From assembly GCF_000513935.1 (NCBI RefSeq), contig NZ_AZUY01000046.1, positions 225-51,151 of the forward strand: a stretch of 50,927 nt of DNA, in the 5' to 3' direction. Below, in pieces: positions 43,647 to 50,927 of the stretch. The position numbers and the translations under genes are program-made. The stretch comes from Mesorhizobium sp. WSM3626 (GTDB lineage: Bacteria; Pseudomonadota; Alphaproteobacteria; Rhizobiales; Rhizobiaceae). A model generated the notes under the pieces. That model was not told the origin of the DNA. It worked only from the letters and a program-made list of their open reading frames with translations, and ran no database searches. Positions within the stretch are counted from its first letter, which is position 1. Every line of letters starts with the position of its first letter.

Positions 43647-44939
43647 TCAGCCCCCCGCCTGCGCATTCAGCCGCACCGGCAGCGCGCGAAATGTCCTAAG
43701 GAACGCGGAGGGCTCCCGGGTCGGCTGCTCGGCCAATGCCAGTGTGGGGAAGCGCGCCTGGATCCGCGGCAGGCTCTCGGCCAACTGCACCCGGGCCAGT
43801 TGCGCACCGAGGCAGAAGTGGATGCCGTGGCCGAAGCTTAGCATGATCTTCCCCTCGGTCGACATGCCCGGACTGGTGCCGTAGAACCGCGCGGGATCGA
43901 AGCGGTCCGGATCGGCGAAGGCGTCCGGGTCGCGATTGCCGGCCGCGATCAGCACGCGCACGTCCGCGTTCTTCGGGATCACCACGCCGCCCAGTTCGAT
44001 GTCGCGCTGGGCGATACGTGGAATGGAGCTGAACATGGCGGGCGCGTCGCAGCGCAGGACCTCTTCGACGAATGCCTCCACCCCCACGGCGTCTCCCTGC
44101 AGCCAGTGCCGCTGTTCGGGATACGCCAGCATCGCCAGGATCGCATGGTCGATGGTGGCAGCAGTGGTGGCGAAGCCGCCCAGCAGCATGCCCCACAGCA
44201 TGCTGATCAACTCCGCATCAGACAGCGTGTCGGTGTCGTGGTCGTGGGCGCCGACCAGCGTCGACACGATGTCGTGGCGAGGATCGGTGCGCTTGCGCTC
44301 TACGAGGTCGCCGAAGTAGGCCTGCACCGTGGCGCTGGCCTCGTCCGCGGCGGCGAGCTGGGGATCGCTGGCGTGCGGCCTCAGGCCTTCCAGAATGGCG
44401 CCGATCCCTGCGGCGAACCCGAACATGTCGTCCTGGGGCATGCCGAACAATTCGGCGAAGACCAGCATAGGCAAGGCCAGCGCGAATTCCTGATGCAGGT
44501 CCACCGCCTCCCCTCGCTCCAGCGCGGGCGCCATGCCGTCCAGGCGCGCTGCGACGATGCGCGCGATGCTCGGCCGCAGGTTGTCGATCTGGAGCATGGT
44601 GAAATCGCGCGAGATCAGCCGGCGCAGACGTGTATGCGTCGGTGGTTCCTTCATCGCTAGCGTGGACGCCAGTAGCTTCAGCGACAGGCTGGTCGCCGCA
44701 CGCGGGAAATAACGCGCCAGTTCGCCTGGCGCCGGTCCCCGAAACGCATCGCCCGTAGCCTTCAGCGCCCAGCAGATGTCGGCGTGGCGGCTCAACAAAA
44801 AGAGGCCCGACGCCGCGCGGTGCACCGGATCGTGCTCGCGCAACCACCGCATGAACGGATACGGGTCGTGGATGCACGCTGGCGACGCCAGTTCGGCGAA
44901 GGCGTCCCGGCATGCCACCGTGGTTTCTTGCACGTCCAT
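43647..44939 (-). CDS. cyp114: Cytochrome P450 CYP114 (ent-kaurenoic acid oxidase / ring contraction)
   Basis: A 430-residue P450. I helix LLGGFATTAATID, ExxR motif EVLR, haem loop FGHGIHFCLGAQLAR. In rhizobia CYP114 with the operon ferredoxin carries out ring-B contraction of ent-kaurenoic acid to GA12-aldehyde. Second gene of the operon; the gap to cyp112 is 94 bases. Confidence 0.92.
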   Translation of the reverse strand: MDVQETTVACRDAFAELASPACIHDPYPFMRWLREHDPVHRAASGLFLLSRHADICWALKATGDAFRGPAPGELARYFPRAATSLSLKLLASTLAMKEPPTHTRLRRLISRDFTMLQIDNLRPSIARIVAARLDGMAPALERGEAVDLHQEFALALPMLVFAELFGMPQDDMFGFAAGIGAILEGLRPHASDPQLAAADEASATVQAYFGDLVERKRTDPRHDIVSTLVGAHDHDTDTLSDAELISMLWGMLLGGFATTAATIDHAILAMLAYPEQRHWLQGDAVGVEAFVEEVLRCDAPAMFSSIPRIAQRDIELGGVVIPKNADVRVLIAAGNRDPDAFADPDRFDPARFYGTSPGMSTEGKIMLSFGHGIHFCLGAQLARVQLAESLPRIQARFPTLALAEQPTREPSAFLRTFRALPVRLNAQAGG

Positions 44940-45033
44940 CTTGGTTACCTGTTGGCTGGCTGATCTGACCGGCGCGCGCCAGGCGCGCCGGCAAATTGCG
45001 GAGAAGATCGCAATTCCCCGCGGCGTCCGGGCA

Positions 45034-46236
45034 TCACCAGAGCACCGGGAACTCCTCGAACCCGCCAGTGATGATCTGCTTGCGCAACTTTAGTTCTTCG
45101 GGGGCGACGGCCAGGCGCAGCGCGGGAAAGCGCTGGAAGATCGAACCGAACACCACCTTGAGTTCCAGCCTGGCCAGCGCCATGCCGATGCAGTTGTGCG
45201 GCCCGTGGGAGAACGCCAGGTGCGGAGTTTCGTCGCGTCCGATGTCGAAGATTTCCGGGTCGTCGAAATGGCGCGGATCAAACGACGTCGCCGGCAGGCC
45301 GACCAGCACCTTGCTCTCCGCGGGAATATGGACGCCTGCGATGGTCACGTCGGTCCTCGGATAGCGCATGATGCCGTCCCAGCCCGCACCCGGCGGGTAC
45401 ATGCGCATGATTTCCTCCACCGCCTTGTCGACCAGGGATGGATCGCCGACCAGGCGTTCGCGCTGTTGCGGATGGCGGAACATGGCCAGCAGGCCGAATT
45501 CGATCTGCGCGAGAGTGCTCTCGTGCCCGGCCACCAGCATGCCCGCCGCCAGGCCGATCGCCTCTTCCTCGGTCGCTTTGCCCTGGTCGACCGCCGCAAG
45601 CAAATCCGTCAGCAGGTTGTCGCCCGGATCCTGACGCTTCTCCCGTATCTTGCCGCGAATGTAGGCGCGCAGTTCTTCCCAGGCCAGGCGCGACGCGCTA
45701 CGCGGGCCGCTTTCATGCTGGTGCGTCATCACCTCGTCGGACAGCCCGGCGAAAAAGGCGTGATCCTCGTAGAGCACGCCCATCAGTGCACTGATGACCA
45801 TGGCCGGAAGCGGAAAGGAGAGATGGCGCCGCAGGTCGGCGGGCTGGGGCTGGGCCGCCAGCGTCTCAAACAACTGCGCGGCGATCGCCTCGACCTTCTG
45901 CGCGAGCAGCTTCATCCTGCGGTTGCTGAAGGCCGGCGACACGATCGAGCGTAACCGGGCATGCTCGCCCCCCTCGTGTGAGACCAGCCACCCCGGCGAA
46001 CCGAGAATCACCGAATCCGGGGTGAATCCCGCCGGCGGCATTCCCGCGGGCCGGAACGCCGCGTCGGACAGCACTGCCTTGGCCTCGTCGTAGCCTGTCA
46101 CCCACCAGCCTTCGTGCCCGGACGGGAAGCGCACGCGGTGGATCGGGCCATTGGCGCGTAGCGCCAACATCTCGGGCGAGGGCTCGATGTGATCTACGCG
46201 CCACATCGGCAAAGTCGGCAAGGGTTGTTCGGACAT
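45034..46236 (-). CDS. cyp112: Cytochrome P450 CYP112 (GA 20-oxidase), first gene of GA operon
   Basis: A 400-residue P450. I helix MLVAGHESTLAQ, ExxR motif EEIMR, haem loop FSHGPHNCIGMALAR. CYP112 oxidises GA12 at C-20 to give GA9 in rhizobia. It is now the first gene of the operon: only about 20 bases separate its ATG from an IS110 transposase remnant. In the ancestral operon cyp115 stands in front of it; here that place is occupied by transposase debris. The operon promoter must lie in or beyond that debris. Confidence 0.93.
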   Translation of the reverse strand: MSEQPLPTLPMWRVDHIEPSPEMLALRANGPIHRVRFPSGHEGWWVTGYDEAKAVLSDAAFRPAGMPPAGFTPDSVILGSPGWLVSHEGGEHARLRSIVSPAFSNRRMKLLAQKVEAIAAQLFETLAAQPQPADLRRHLSFPLPAMVISALMGVLYEDHAFFAGLSDEVMTHQHESGPRSASRLAWEELRAYIRGKIREKRQDPGDNLLTDLLAAVDQGKATEEEAIGLAAGMLVAGHESTLAQIEFGLLAMFRHPQQRERLVGDPSLVDKAVEEIMRMYPPGAGWDGIMRYPRTDVTIAGVHIPAESKVLVGLPATSFDPRHFDDPEIFDIGRDETPHLAFSHGPHNCIGMALARLELKVVFGSIFQRFPALRLAVAPEELKLRKQIITGGFEEFPVLW

Positions 46237-46257
46237 GGTGGCGCTTCACTCTCTGCC

Positions 46258-46577
46258 TCTACCTGCGACGATGCTTCCGCTTTCGTCGATCCTCCATTGC
46301 CGGCGCCCATCTCGGTCTCGCGTCCAAGCGCTATGAATCCGGCGTGGTCACTCGAAAGGTCCGCGTTTCGAAGCCCGGCGACGAGCTCACGCGAACCCTC
46401 CAATATGAAGCCTCCAATGTTATCCTCACGCGACAGATCGGCTTCTCTTCTCTGAACGGCTTCAAGGGCGCCGGCTCCAAGAAGGCAAAGGTCGCGGTGG
46501 CGCGCAACTTCGCCGTCATCCTGCACGGAATGTGCAAGACGAAGGAGCCGTTCCGCTACGCGGATGCTGCAGCCTGA
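46258..46577 (+). pseudogene. IS110-family transposase, C-terminal remnant
   Basis: Plus-strand frames read AHLGLASKRYESGVVTRKVRVSKPGDELTRTLQYEASNVILTRQ, then KKAKVAVARNFAVILHGMCKTKEPFRYA and stop. This is the C-terminal part of an IS110 transposase, a different one from that at 11180. The catalytic N-terminal domain is missing and a frameshift is likely near 46290. Confidence 0.75.
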
Positions 46578-46774
46578 GGACGAGCTTCGCCGTCCTACCC
46601 CAACTCCTTTTCCCGAGAGGTGTCCTGCCGGGACGCCGCGCGGATGAGCTTGCACCCTGGCATGCGGGCCAACGGAACCCGCGAACACCACTTCGACCCA
46701 CCCGTTCCGACGCAAACACGCGACGACGCTTGCGATCGACCCCGGAGAGAACTCTGAGCCCGGCACGCGCTGCA

Positions 46775-47044
46775 TCAATTGCGAGAAAGGAGCGCATTGA
46801 CAGAGGCGATTAGAGAACCCCCTGGGGCATGATCGCGGTCGGCCGCGGGACCATCTGGGTCCGGCTCGCACCAAGGGATATAATGCGTCAAGCACGGCAC
46901 ATAGCGAGGACTGCACGGCGAACGGTTCAATGTGTGTCCCGGCTGCCTGTTCCAGGTGTTCGAAGGCGAACTAACATTTGATGCGGCTTGGGCTGAGGCC
47001 AAAGCCGTGAGGAGGAAAGCTGCTGCTGCAAGGGCGCGTGTCAT
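46775..47044 (-). CDS. Small exported protein, hypothetical (89 aa)
   Basis: A clear signal peptide (MTRALAAAAFLLTALASAQA, cleavage after AQA) is followed by a mature part with SPSNTWNRQPGHT and two or three Cys (SPCSPRYVPCLTHYIPWC). The signal peptide is too good to be chance, so I list it, but the mature sequence is without known family and the gene lies among transposase remnants. Confidence 0.45.
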   Translation of the reverse strand: MTRALAAAAFLLTALASAQAASNVSSPSNTWNRQPGHTLNRSPCSPRYVPCLTHYIPWCEPDPDGPAADRDHAPGGSLIASVNALLSRN

Positions 47045-47429
47045 GGATATTCTCGTGTATGGGGGATGGGACTGTCGTTTCGCCGTACTGAGATAGCTAC
47101 CTGTAGTTGGCGTGTAATGTCACAGCTGTAAGAGCAAGAGCCATGCCAGAGGCGCAGCAGTCGGTTCTTGTTGAATTCCATCACGTCTCGAGGTGAGCGG
47201 GCAACGTTGGTTTGTCGAATTCCTTACAAAATGGACGGACCGAATACATCCGAGGCACAGGCAGTGCCCGGCATCAGCGGGAATCAGCAAAGGTCCCCTT
47301 GCGTCGAGAGCCGACAAATCGCCCCGCTCCAAGCACCGGACAAGATGGTAGACAAGATGGTCTCCAAGCACGTGCATCGCGCTCGACCGGTTACCACGGC
47401 TCGTGACGTACCCGAGGGAGGCGGACACG

Positions 47430-47720
47430 CACCTAGCGGACCCCGCGGCAAAACTCCCGGCTATCAATGGGCCGACGCTGCTCGTCTACATCGAAGGCGC
47501 GACCGGCAAGCTGCTGCACCTTCGCTTTGCGGTTGCCTGAGCTCGGCGCGGGCGACAATTCTTGCTGATCGCTTCGTGCCTTGCTGGCCCGCTATGGCCG
47601 CCCGGACAAAGTTCGCTGCCACCCGTCCCGCGGGGCCTTCGTGCCGGCGGCGAGCCATGCAGGACGGCATCCCCTTCCCTATCGAACTTTCCGACGGGCT
47701 CGCGCTGTTCGGGTCGACGC
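47430..47720 (+). pseudogene. Possible ISNCY-type (IS1202-like) DDE transposase remnant
   Basis: A frame reads GPTLLVYIEGATGKLLHLRFAVA, and shortly after, in another frame, LARYGRPDKVRCHPSRGAF. These match the order CTLLVFIDDATSRLMHLRF ... YLxRHGKPVAFYSDKHxVF known from such transposases. Heavily decayed. Confidence 0.5.
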
Positions 47721-48549
47721 TATCGCCGACGAGAAGGACGTCACAGCCTGCCCGTCAACGGCTTTGCCATCGGCGCGATGTAGAGGTGAAACCGTTCTTT
47801 TGGGTTCCTTTCGTGAGGATCTCAAAGCGGTCCTGGTCCGTGCACAGCCCTCTCCACCGCAAGGATCGGCGCGTCGCCTGCCGGGCACCCGACAGCAGTA
47901 TCCGATTGATCTGCAACCAAGTCTCAGACCGGATGGCGCTGATCGTCTTTTGCAGCACCGACTTCTGCGGGCTCCAGGACAACGGAACCGGCAAAGGCGC
48001 GCGAACGAGGCTGAATCCTTGAGGCGGAAGGCCAACTCCTGGTAGCTCCAGTTGCCGATTCAGCAGAGCGCAGCGTAGCGCAACTGCTTCACCGGGCGGG
48101 CCCCGCCGCCCGGTGGCCTTGACCCCCGACCCGCACCAAATCGCGAGCCATCAAGCCAAGCTAATCGCGATACTCATCCAGCCATCGCGACATCGCTTCA
48201 ACTCGGGACCGATCTCGGGCGCGGCGAAAAGATCGAGTAAGCTGACTTAGACGGTGCGTTCTTGACGCGTTGTCGGCTCCGGCGTGGGCAGGGATTTGGA
48301 ATCAGAGGCATGATGCAAAACTACCTGAAGCCGCCGGGCCTTGCTTGCGCAAAGCTACGACTCGCTCAAACTTTGCCGTTCATGGACGGAAACTAGCTAA
48401 GGACAAGCAGCAGCTTCAAGAGAAGGATAGAGGCTTCGTCTTTCATCCGTCTGGCTTGCCAAGTCGGGGCGAGACGCAATCTGATTTCCGGCGGACCACG
48501 GCACCGGGTCCATCTCGAACGCCATGCTCGCCTGGACGGCAGGAGGGCA
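47721..48549. other. Decayed DNA between transposase remnants
   Basis: No supported gene. The frames are short and unlike any family I know. It is probably more degraded insertion-sequence material. Confidence 0.4.
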
Positions 48550-48870
48550 GCACCTTCGATCCAAAGCCGATGCAGAACGGAATCTGCGAAGCCTTGAACG
48601 GCCGCAGCGGGACGAGCGAGCGAACGAGATACTCTCAGTCTGAAACTCGATCACGCTCGATCAGTGATCGCTAGATGGGTCGCCGGATGCAGCGAGCGGC
48701 GCCAGCATTCTGCGCTCGGATCACACCTGCGGCCGCATGTAGCCACGCTAACAGCAACACACGGCTGCGCAACTCGACGGCCCCGCGATCGCCTGTTGCT
48801 CAGCCCCGCTCTCACACGCCCAATTCCGCGTCCGATTGACGACAATCTGTGTTCAAGTTCAGATCCAGAC
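48550..48870 (+). pseudogene. IS3-family OrfB transposase, C-terminal remnant
   Basis: One frame reads DPKPMQNGICEALNGRSG, equivalent to the KPMQNGFCEAFNGRMRDE motif of IS3 OrfB; another continues MIARWVAGCSERRQHSALGSHLRPHVATLTA, equivalent to ARWVADYNxxRPHSALGYQTPAAYAAHLTA. Frameshifts separate the parts. Confidence 0.7.
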
Positions 48871-48914
48871 ATCCCAAGGGTTAGGATCAAGCCGGCCGGG
48901 GCGATACCTCCGAT

Positions 48915-49165
48915 TTAGGGTCGCTGCTCACAAGCCTTTTGGTGGCATGCCAATTGCATATTCATAGCCATGATACGTTTTCCGAGACGGCTGCCGTTGA
49001 CGACGATAGCGGCATGGTCTTCGAACAGGATGACCAACTTCTCGCCGGCCGGTACCGGCTCGCCGTCCAGCACGCGCCGCTCGGCTTTGTCGGATGATGC
49101 GTTCGACCAACGGCCGATAGTAATGGACCTGGAGCTGCCACAGTGCGATGGAAAAGGAGTTGTTG
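48915..49165 (-). pseudogene. ISNCY-type transposase fragment directly upstream of the P450 gene
   Basis: Minus-strand frames read HYYRPLVERIIRQS and then AERRVLDGEPVPAGEKLVILFEDHAAIVVNGSRLGK, which resembles the transposase motif RRVLxGExVPAxEKLVSLFEPHxDIIVKG. It ends three bases before the ATG of the P450 gene on the other strand, so an insertion event set the boundary of that gene. Confidence 0.6.
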
Positions 49166-49167
49166 GC

Positions 49168-50397
49168 ATGCGCGTAGAAAACCATCATCGCGATGTGATC
49201 GGTGTGTCGGTCGCTCCCAAGCAACTTGAGATTCTGTCTTCTGCGATTCTGCAGCAGGGGGGAATGGCGCGAGTGTCGCTGCCAGGCGATGTGGTAACCT
49301 GGGCGGCAGGCGGTCACCAGACGCTCAGGCGGGTACTTTCCGACCAGCGTTTCAACAGGGACTGGCGACAGTGGCGGGCGCTGCAGGACGGCGAGATTCC
49401 CGAGGATCATCCGCTGATCGGGATGTGCAAAGTGGACAACATGGTCACGGCGCATGGCGCCGATCACCGGCGCTTGCGTGGCCTGCTGTCCAGGAGCTTC
49501 GCGCCCACTCGTATGGCCTTGCTGGCGCCACGGATCGAACAATGCGTCGATCGGCTCCTGGCCAAGATGGCGCAGCGCGGCGGCAGTGCCGATCTGATGT
49601 GCGAGTTCGCCGTTCCGCTGCCCACCATCGTAATCGCCGAACTTTTCGGTTTGCCGGAGGAACAGCGCGAGGAGATCGTCGAGCTCACCTACAGCCTGGC
49701 CAACACCTCAGCCACAGCCGCAGAGGTGCGACAGACGCGGCAGCGCATCCCGGAGTTCTTCCGTCGCCTGATCGCGCTCAAGCGGGGGCAGCCCGGCGAC
49801 GATCTGGCTTCGGCCCTGATCGTCGCGCGCGACAACGGCGAGATCGTTTCCGACACCGAGCTCATCGACATGCTGTTCATGGTTCTCTCCGCGGGCTTCG
49901 TGACCACTACCGGCGTCATTGGCAATGGCGTGCTGGCATTACTCACACATCCGCAGCAACTGCACCTGGTGCGCAGCGGCAAAGTTCCGTGGTCACAGGC
50001 GATCGAGGAGATCCTGCGCTGGGGCAGCGCAGTGGCCAATCTGCCGTTCCGCTATGCCACCCAGGACGTGGAGATCGACGGATGCAGGGTCCGCCGCGGC
50101 GACGCCGTCCTGATGGTGTTCCATGCGGCGAACCGGGACGAAAAGGCCTTCGGTCCCGGCGCCGACAGATTCGATGTCACCCGGGGGCACAACCCGCACC
50201 TGTCCTTCGGCGAGGGGCCGCATGTCTGCATGGGCGCCGCGCTGGCGCGCCTGGAATTGGGCTGCGCCTTCCCCGCGCTGTTCGGGCGGCTGGAGGATCT
50301 TGCGCTGACCATCGCCGCGGAGGATGTCGTCTATATGCCGTCTTACGTCATTCGCTGCCCGCAGCGCCTGCCGGTCACCTTCCGCCCGGCAGTTTAG
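49168..50397 (+). CDS. cyp115: Cytochrome P450, probably CYP115 (GA 3-oxidase)
   Basis: A full-length 409-residue P450. Motifs: TAHGADHRRLRGLLSRSF (C helix), I helix SAGFVTTTG, ExxR motif EEILR, haem loop FGEGPHVCMGAALARLE. ATG 49168 is preceded by AAAAGGAGT at ideal distance; the frame is open further upstream only over transposase debris. CYP115 converts GA9 to bioactive GA4 and is the first gene of GA operons in plant pathogens; most rhizobia have lost it. Here the gene lies 2.9 kb from cyp112 in the opposite orientation. I infer CYP115 from the high G+C, the company of the GA operon and the unique gap in the pathway; CYP127 is an alternative. Confidence 0.65.
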   Translation: MRVENHHRDVIGVSVAPKQLEILSSAILQQGGMARVSLPGDVVTWAAGGHQTLRRVLSDQRFNRDWRQWRALQDGEIPEDHPLIGMCKVDNMVTAHGADHRRLRGLLSRSFAPTRMALLAPRIEQCVDRLLAKMAQRGGSADLMCEFAVPLPTIVIAELFGLPEEQREEIVELTYSLANTSATAAEVRQTRQRIPEFFRRLIALKRGQPGDDLASALIVARDNGEIVSDTELIDMLFMVLSAGFVTTTGVIGNGVLALLTHPQQLHLVRSGKVPWSQAIEEILRWGSAVANLPFRYATQDVEIDGCRVRRGDAVLMVFHAANRDEKAFGPGADRFDVTRGHNPHLSFGEGPHVCMGAALARLELGCAFPALFGRLEDLALTIAAEDVVYMPSYVIRCPQRLPVTFRPAV

Positions 50398-50567
50398 AAA
50401 CGTCCTGCGGTCACGGCCGAAATTCTCCGCATAGGAAATCTGGCGGCGCTTGGTCTCTTTCGGTTCCTCGACACGGAGGGCAAGTCCTTCCTTTTCGGCG
50501 TAGGCGCCCTGGACGCATTGACTGCGGCCAGTGCCAAGTATTTCAGCCGGCCCGTGGGCCGGCCGAC

Positions 50568-50644
50568 GGTCCCGTAGCTCAGCTGGACAGAGCACCGGCC
50601 TTCTAAGCCGATGGTCACAGGTTCGAATCCTGTCGGGATCGCCA
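50568..50644 (+). tRNA. tRNA-Arg (anticodon TCT)
   Basis: Full cloverleaf: acceptor stem GGTCCCG/CGGGATC, D arm with GCTCAGCTGGACAGAGC, anticodon loop CTTCTAA giving TCT, T arm ACAGG-TTCGAAT-CCTGT, and encoded CCA. It reads AGA codons. tRNA 3' ends are common integration sites for islands, but no integrase or second tRNA 3' copy is seen in the window. Confidence 0.97.
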
Positions 50645-50682
50645 TAATTTCAGGGGTCCGTTCCGGACACATGGGTTACGGT

Positions 50683-50927
50683 TTATACCGGAGACATGGG
50701 TAACACTTTTGGCCCGAACGGGTTTTGGAGTGGTTCGAGCCTGCATGTCTCATCGTCGAAATATCCCAAATCATAGTCCATGAAGCTGGCCAACCAGATG
50801 TGATCCTCGACCTGTTTGATGCCGAGGGTCTGGCCGGCAAAGACGAGGCTGAGATTGATCTTCTTTCTGTTATAGCAGATGCGGCCGCAGGTGGTGACGA
50901 TGACGGCCTTGTCGTGAAACGGATAAT
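50683..50927 (-). CDS. IS481-family transposase, C-terminal end (truncated by window)
   Basis: The minus-strand frame, open at the window edge, reads YPFHDKAVIVTTCGRICYNRKKINLSLVFAGQTLGIKQVEDHIWLASFMDYDLGYFDDE...NPFGPKVLPMSPV and stop. This is the C-terminal DNA-binding tail of IS481 transposases. The sequence between it and tRNA-Arg (50650-50700) repeats the phrase CATGGGTTAC/CATGGGTAAC and probably holds the element's end. Confidence 0.88.
   Translation of the reverse strand, partial: YPFHDKAVIVTTCGRICYNRKKINLSLVFAGQTLGIKQVEDHIWLASFMDYDLGYFDDETCRLEPLQNPFGPKVLPMSPV

Noticed and set aside
46237..46330. nod box or RpoN -24/-12 promoter ahead of the GA operon
   Set aside because: I scanned for the nod-box ATCCA/GATG spacing and for TGGCAC-N5-TTGC and found neither.
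1..50927. CRISPR array
   Set aside because: No regularly spaced short direct repeats were noticed anywhere in the window, and no cas gene. The RecB-like domain at 4749-6275 is not in a cas context.

Overview
The window looks like accessory DNA (symbiosis island, ICE or plasmid) of a Mesorhizobium-type rhizobium. The evidence is a complete gibberellin (GA) operon of the rhizobial kind, a SyrB-like protein, a ScpB/DUF1403 pair, an HmuQ-type haem monooxygenase, many insertion-sequence remnants and many decaying genes. No nod, nif or fix gene is visible, so symbiotic function is inferred from the GA operon alone.

Layout. 0-1.2 kb: 3' end of groEL, its terminator, a strong candidate for an alpha-r14-type small RNA with three anti-Shine-Dalgarno loops, and a double cold-shock protein. 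1.6-10.6 kb: metabolic and regulatory genes (GabD, HmuQ, a RecB-like nuclease-domain protein, a secreted amidohydrolase, a SyrB-like protein, a diguanylate cyclase) with long empty stretches between them. 11.0-12.4 kb: an intact-looking IS110-family element.

12.7-24.1 kb is a dense group of conflict-type modules. It holds (i) a translationally coupled DUF262 / AAA ATPase / unknown triad, (ii) an ASCH protein convergent with a PIN-GNAT-PUA fusion that is itself coupled to a second ASCH protein, and (iii) a MerR-like HTH / large N6-adenine methyltransferase / unknown triad. Between (i) and (ii) lie a broken second copy of gabD, a truncated pcaF and a Tn3-family transposase scrap. I regard 12.7-24.1 kb as the likeliest place for an undescribed defence system.

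24.3-30 kb: scpB and a DUF1403 gene, two micro membrane ORFs, then an IS1595-family cargo element of about 3.2 kb with perfect 22-bp inverted ends. The element carries a tRNA-like sequence, a 53-aa basic protein, a two-gene cargo (300-aa soluble protein plus 4-TM protein) and a frameshifted transposase. 30.3-36 kb: a DsbA-like protein, a row of decaying genes (MocR, trans-sulfuration enzyme, rubredoxin, PaiB) around an intact DapA-like gene, and a secreted trypsin-like protease.

36.2-46.2 kb, minus strand: GA operon in the order cyp112, cyp114, ferredoxin, sdr, cyp117, ggps, cps, ks, idi. It would make GGPP and ent-kaurene and oxidise the latter to GA9. ks and idi are joined in one continuous reading frame. 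46.2-49.2 kb is a graveyard of transposase fragments (IS110, ISNCY types, IS3). A full-length P450, probably CYP115 (the GA9-to-GA4 enzyme), lies beyond it in the opposite orientation at 49.2-50.4 kb. The window ends with tRNA-Arg(UCU) and the 3' end of an IS481 transposase. By eye the GA genes and the P450 are clearly richer in G+C than the protease and cargo genes beside them, which fits separate origins.
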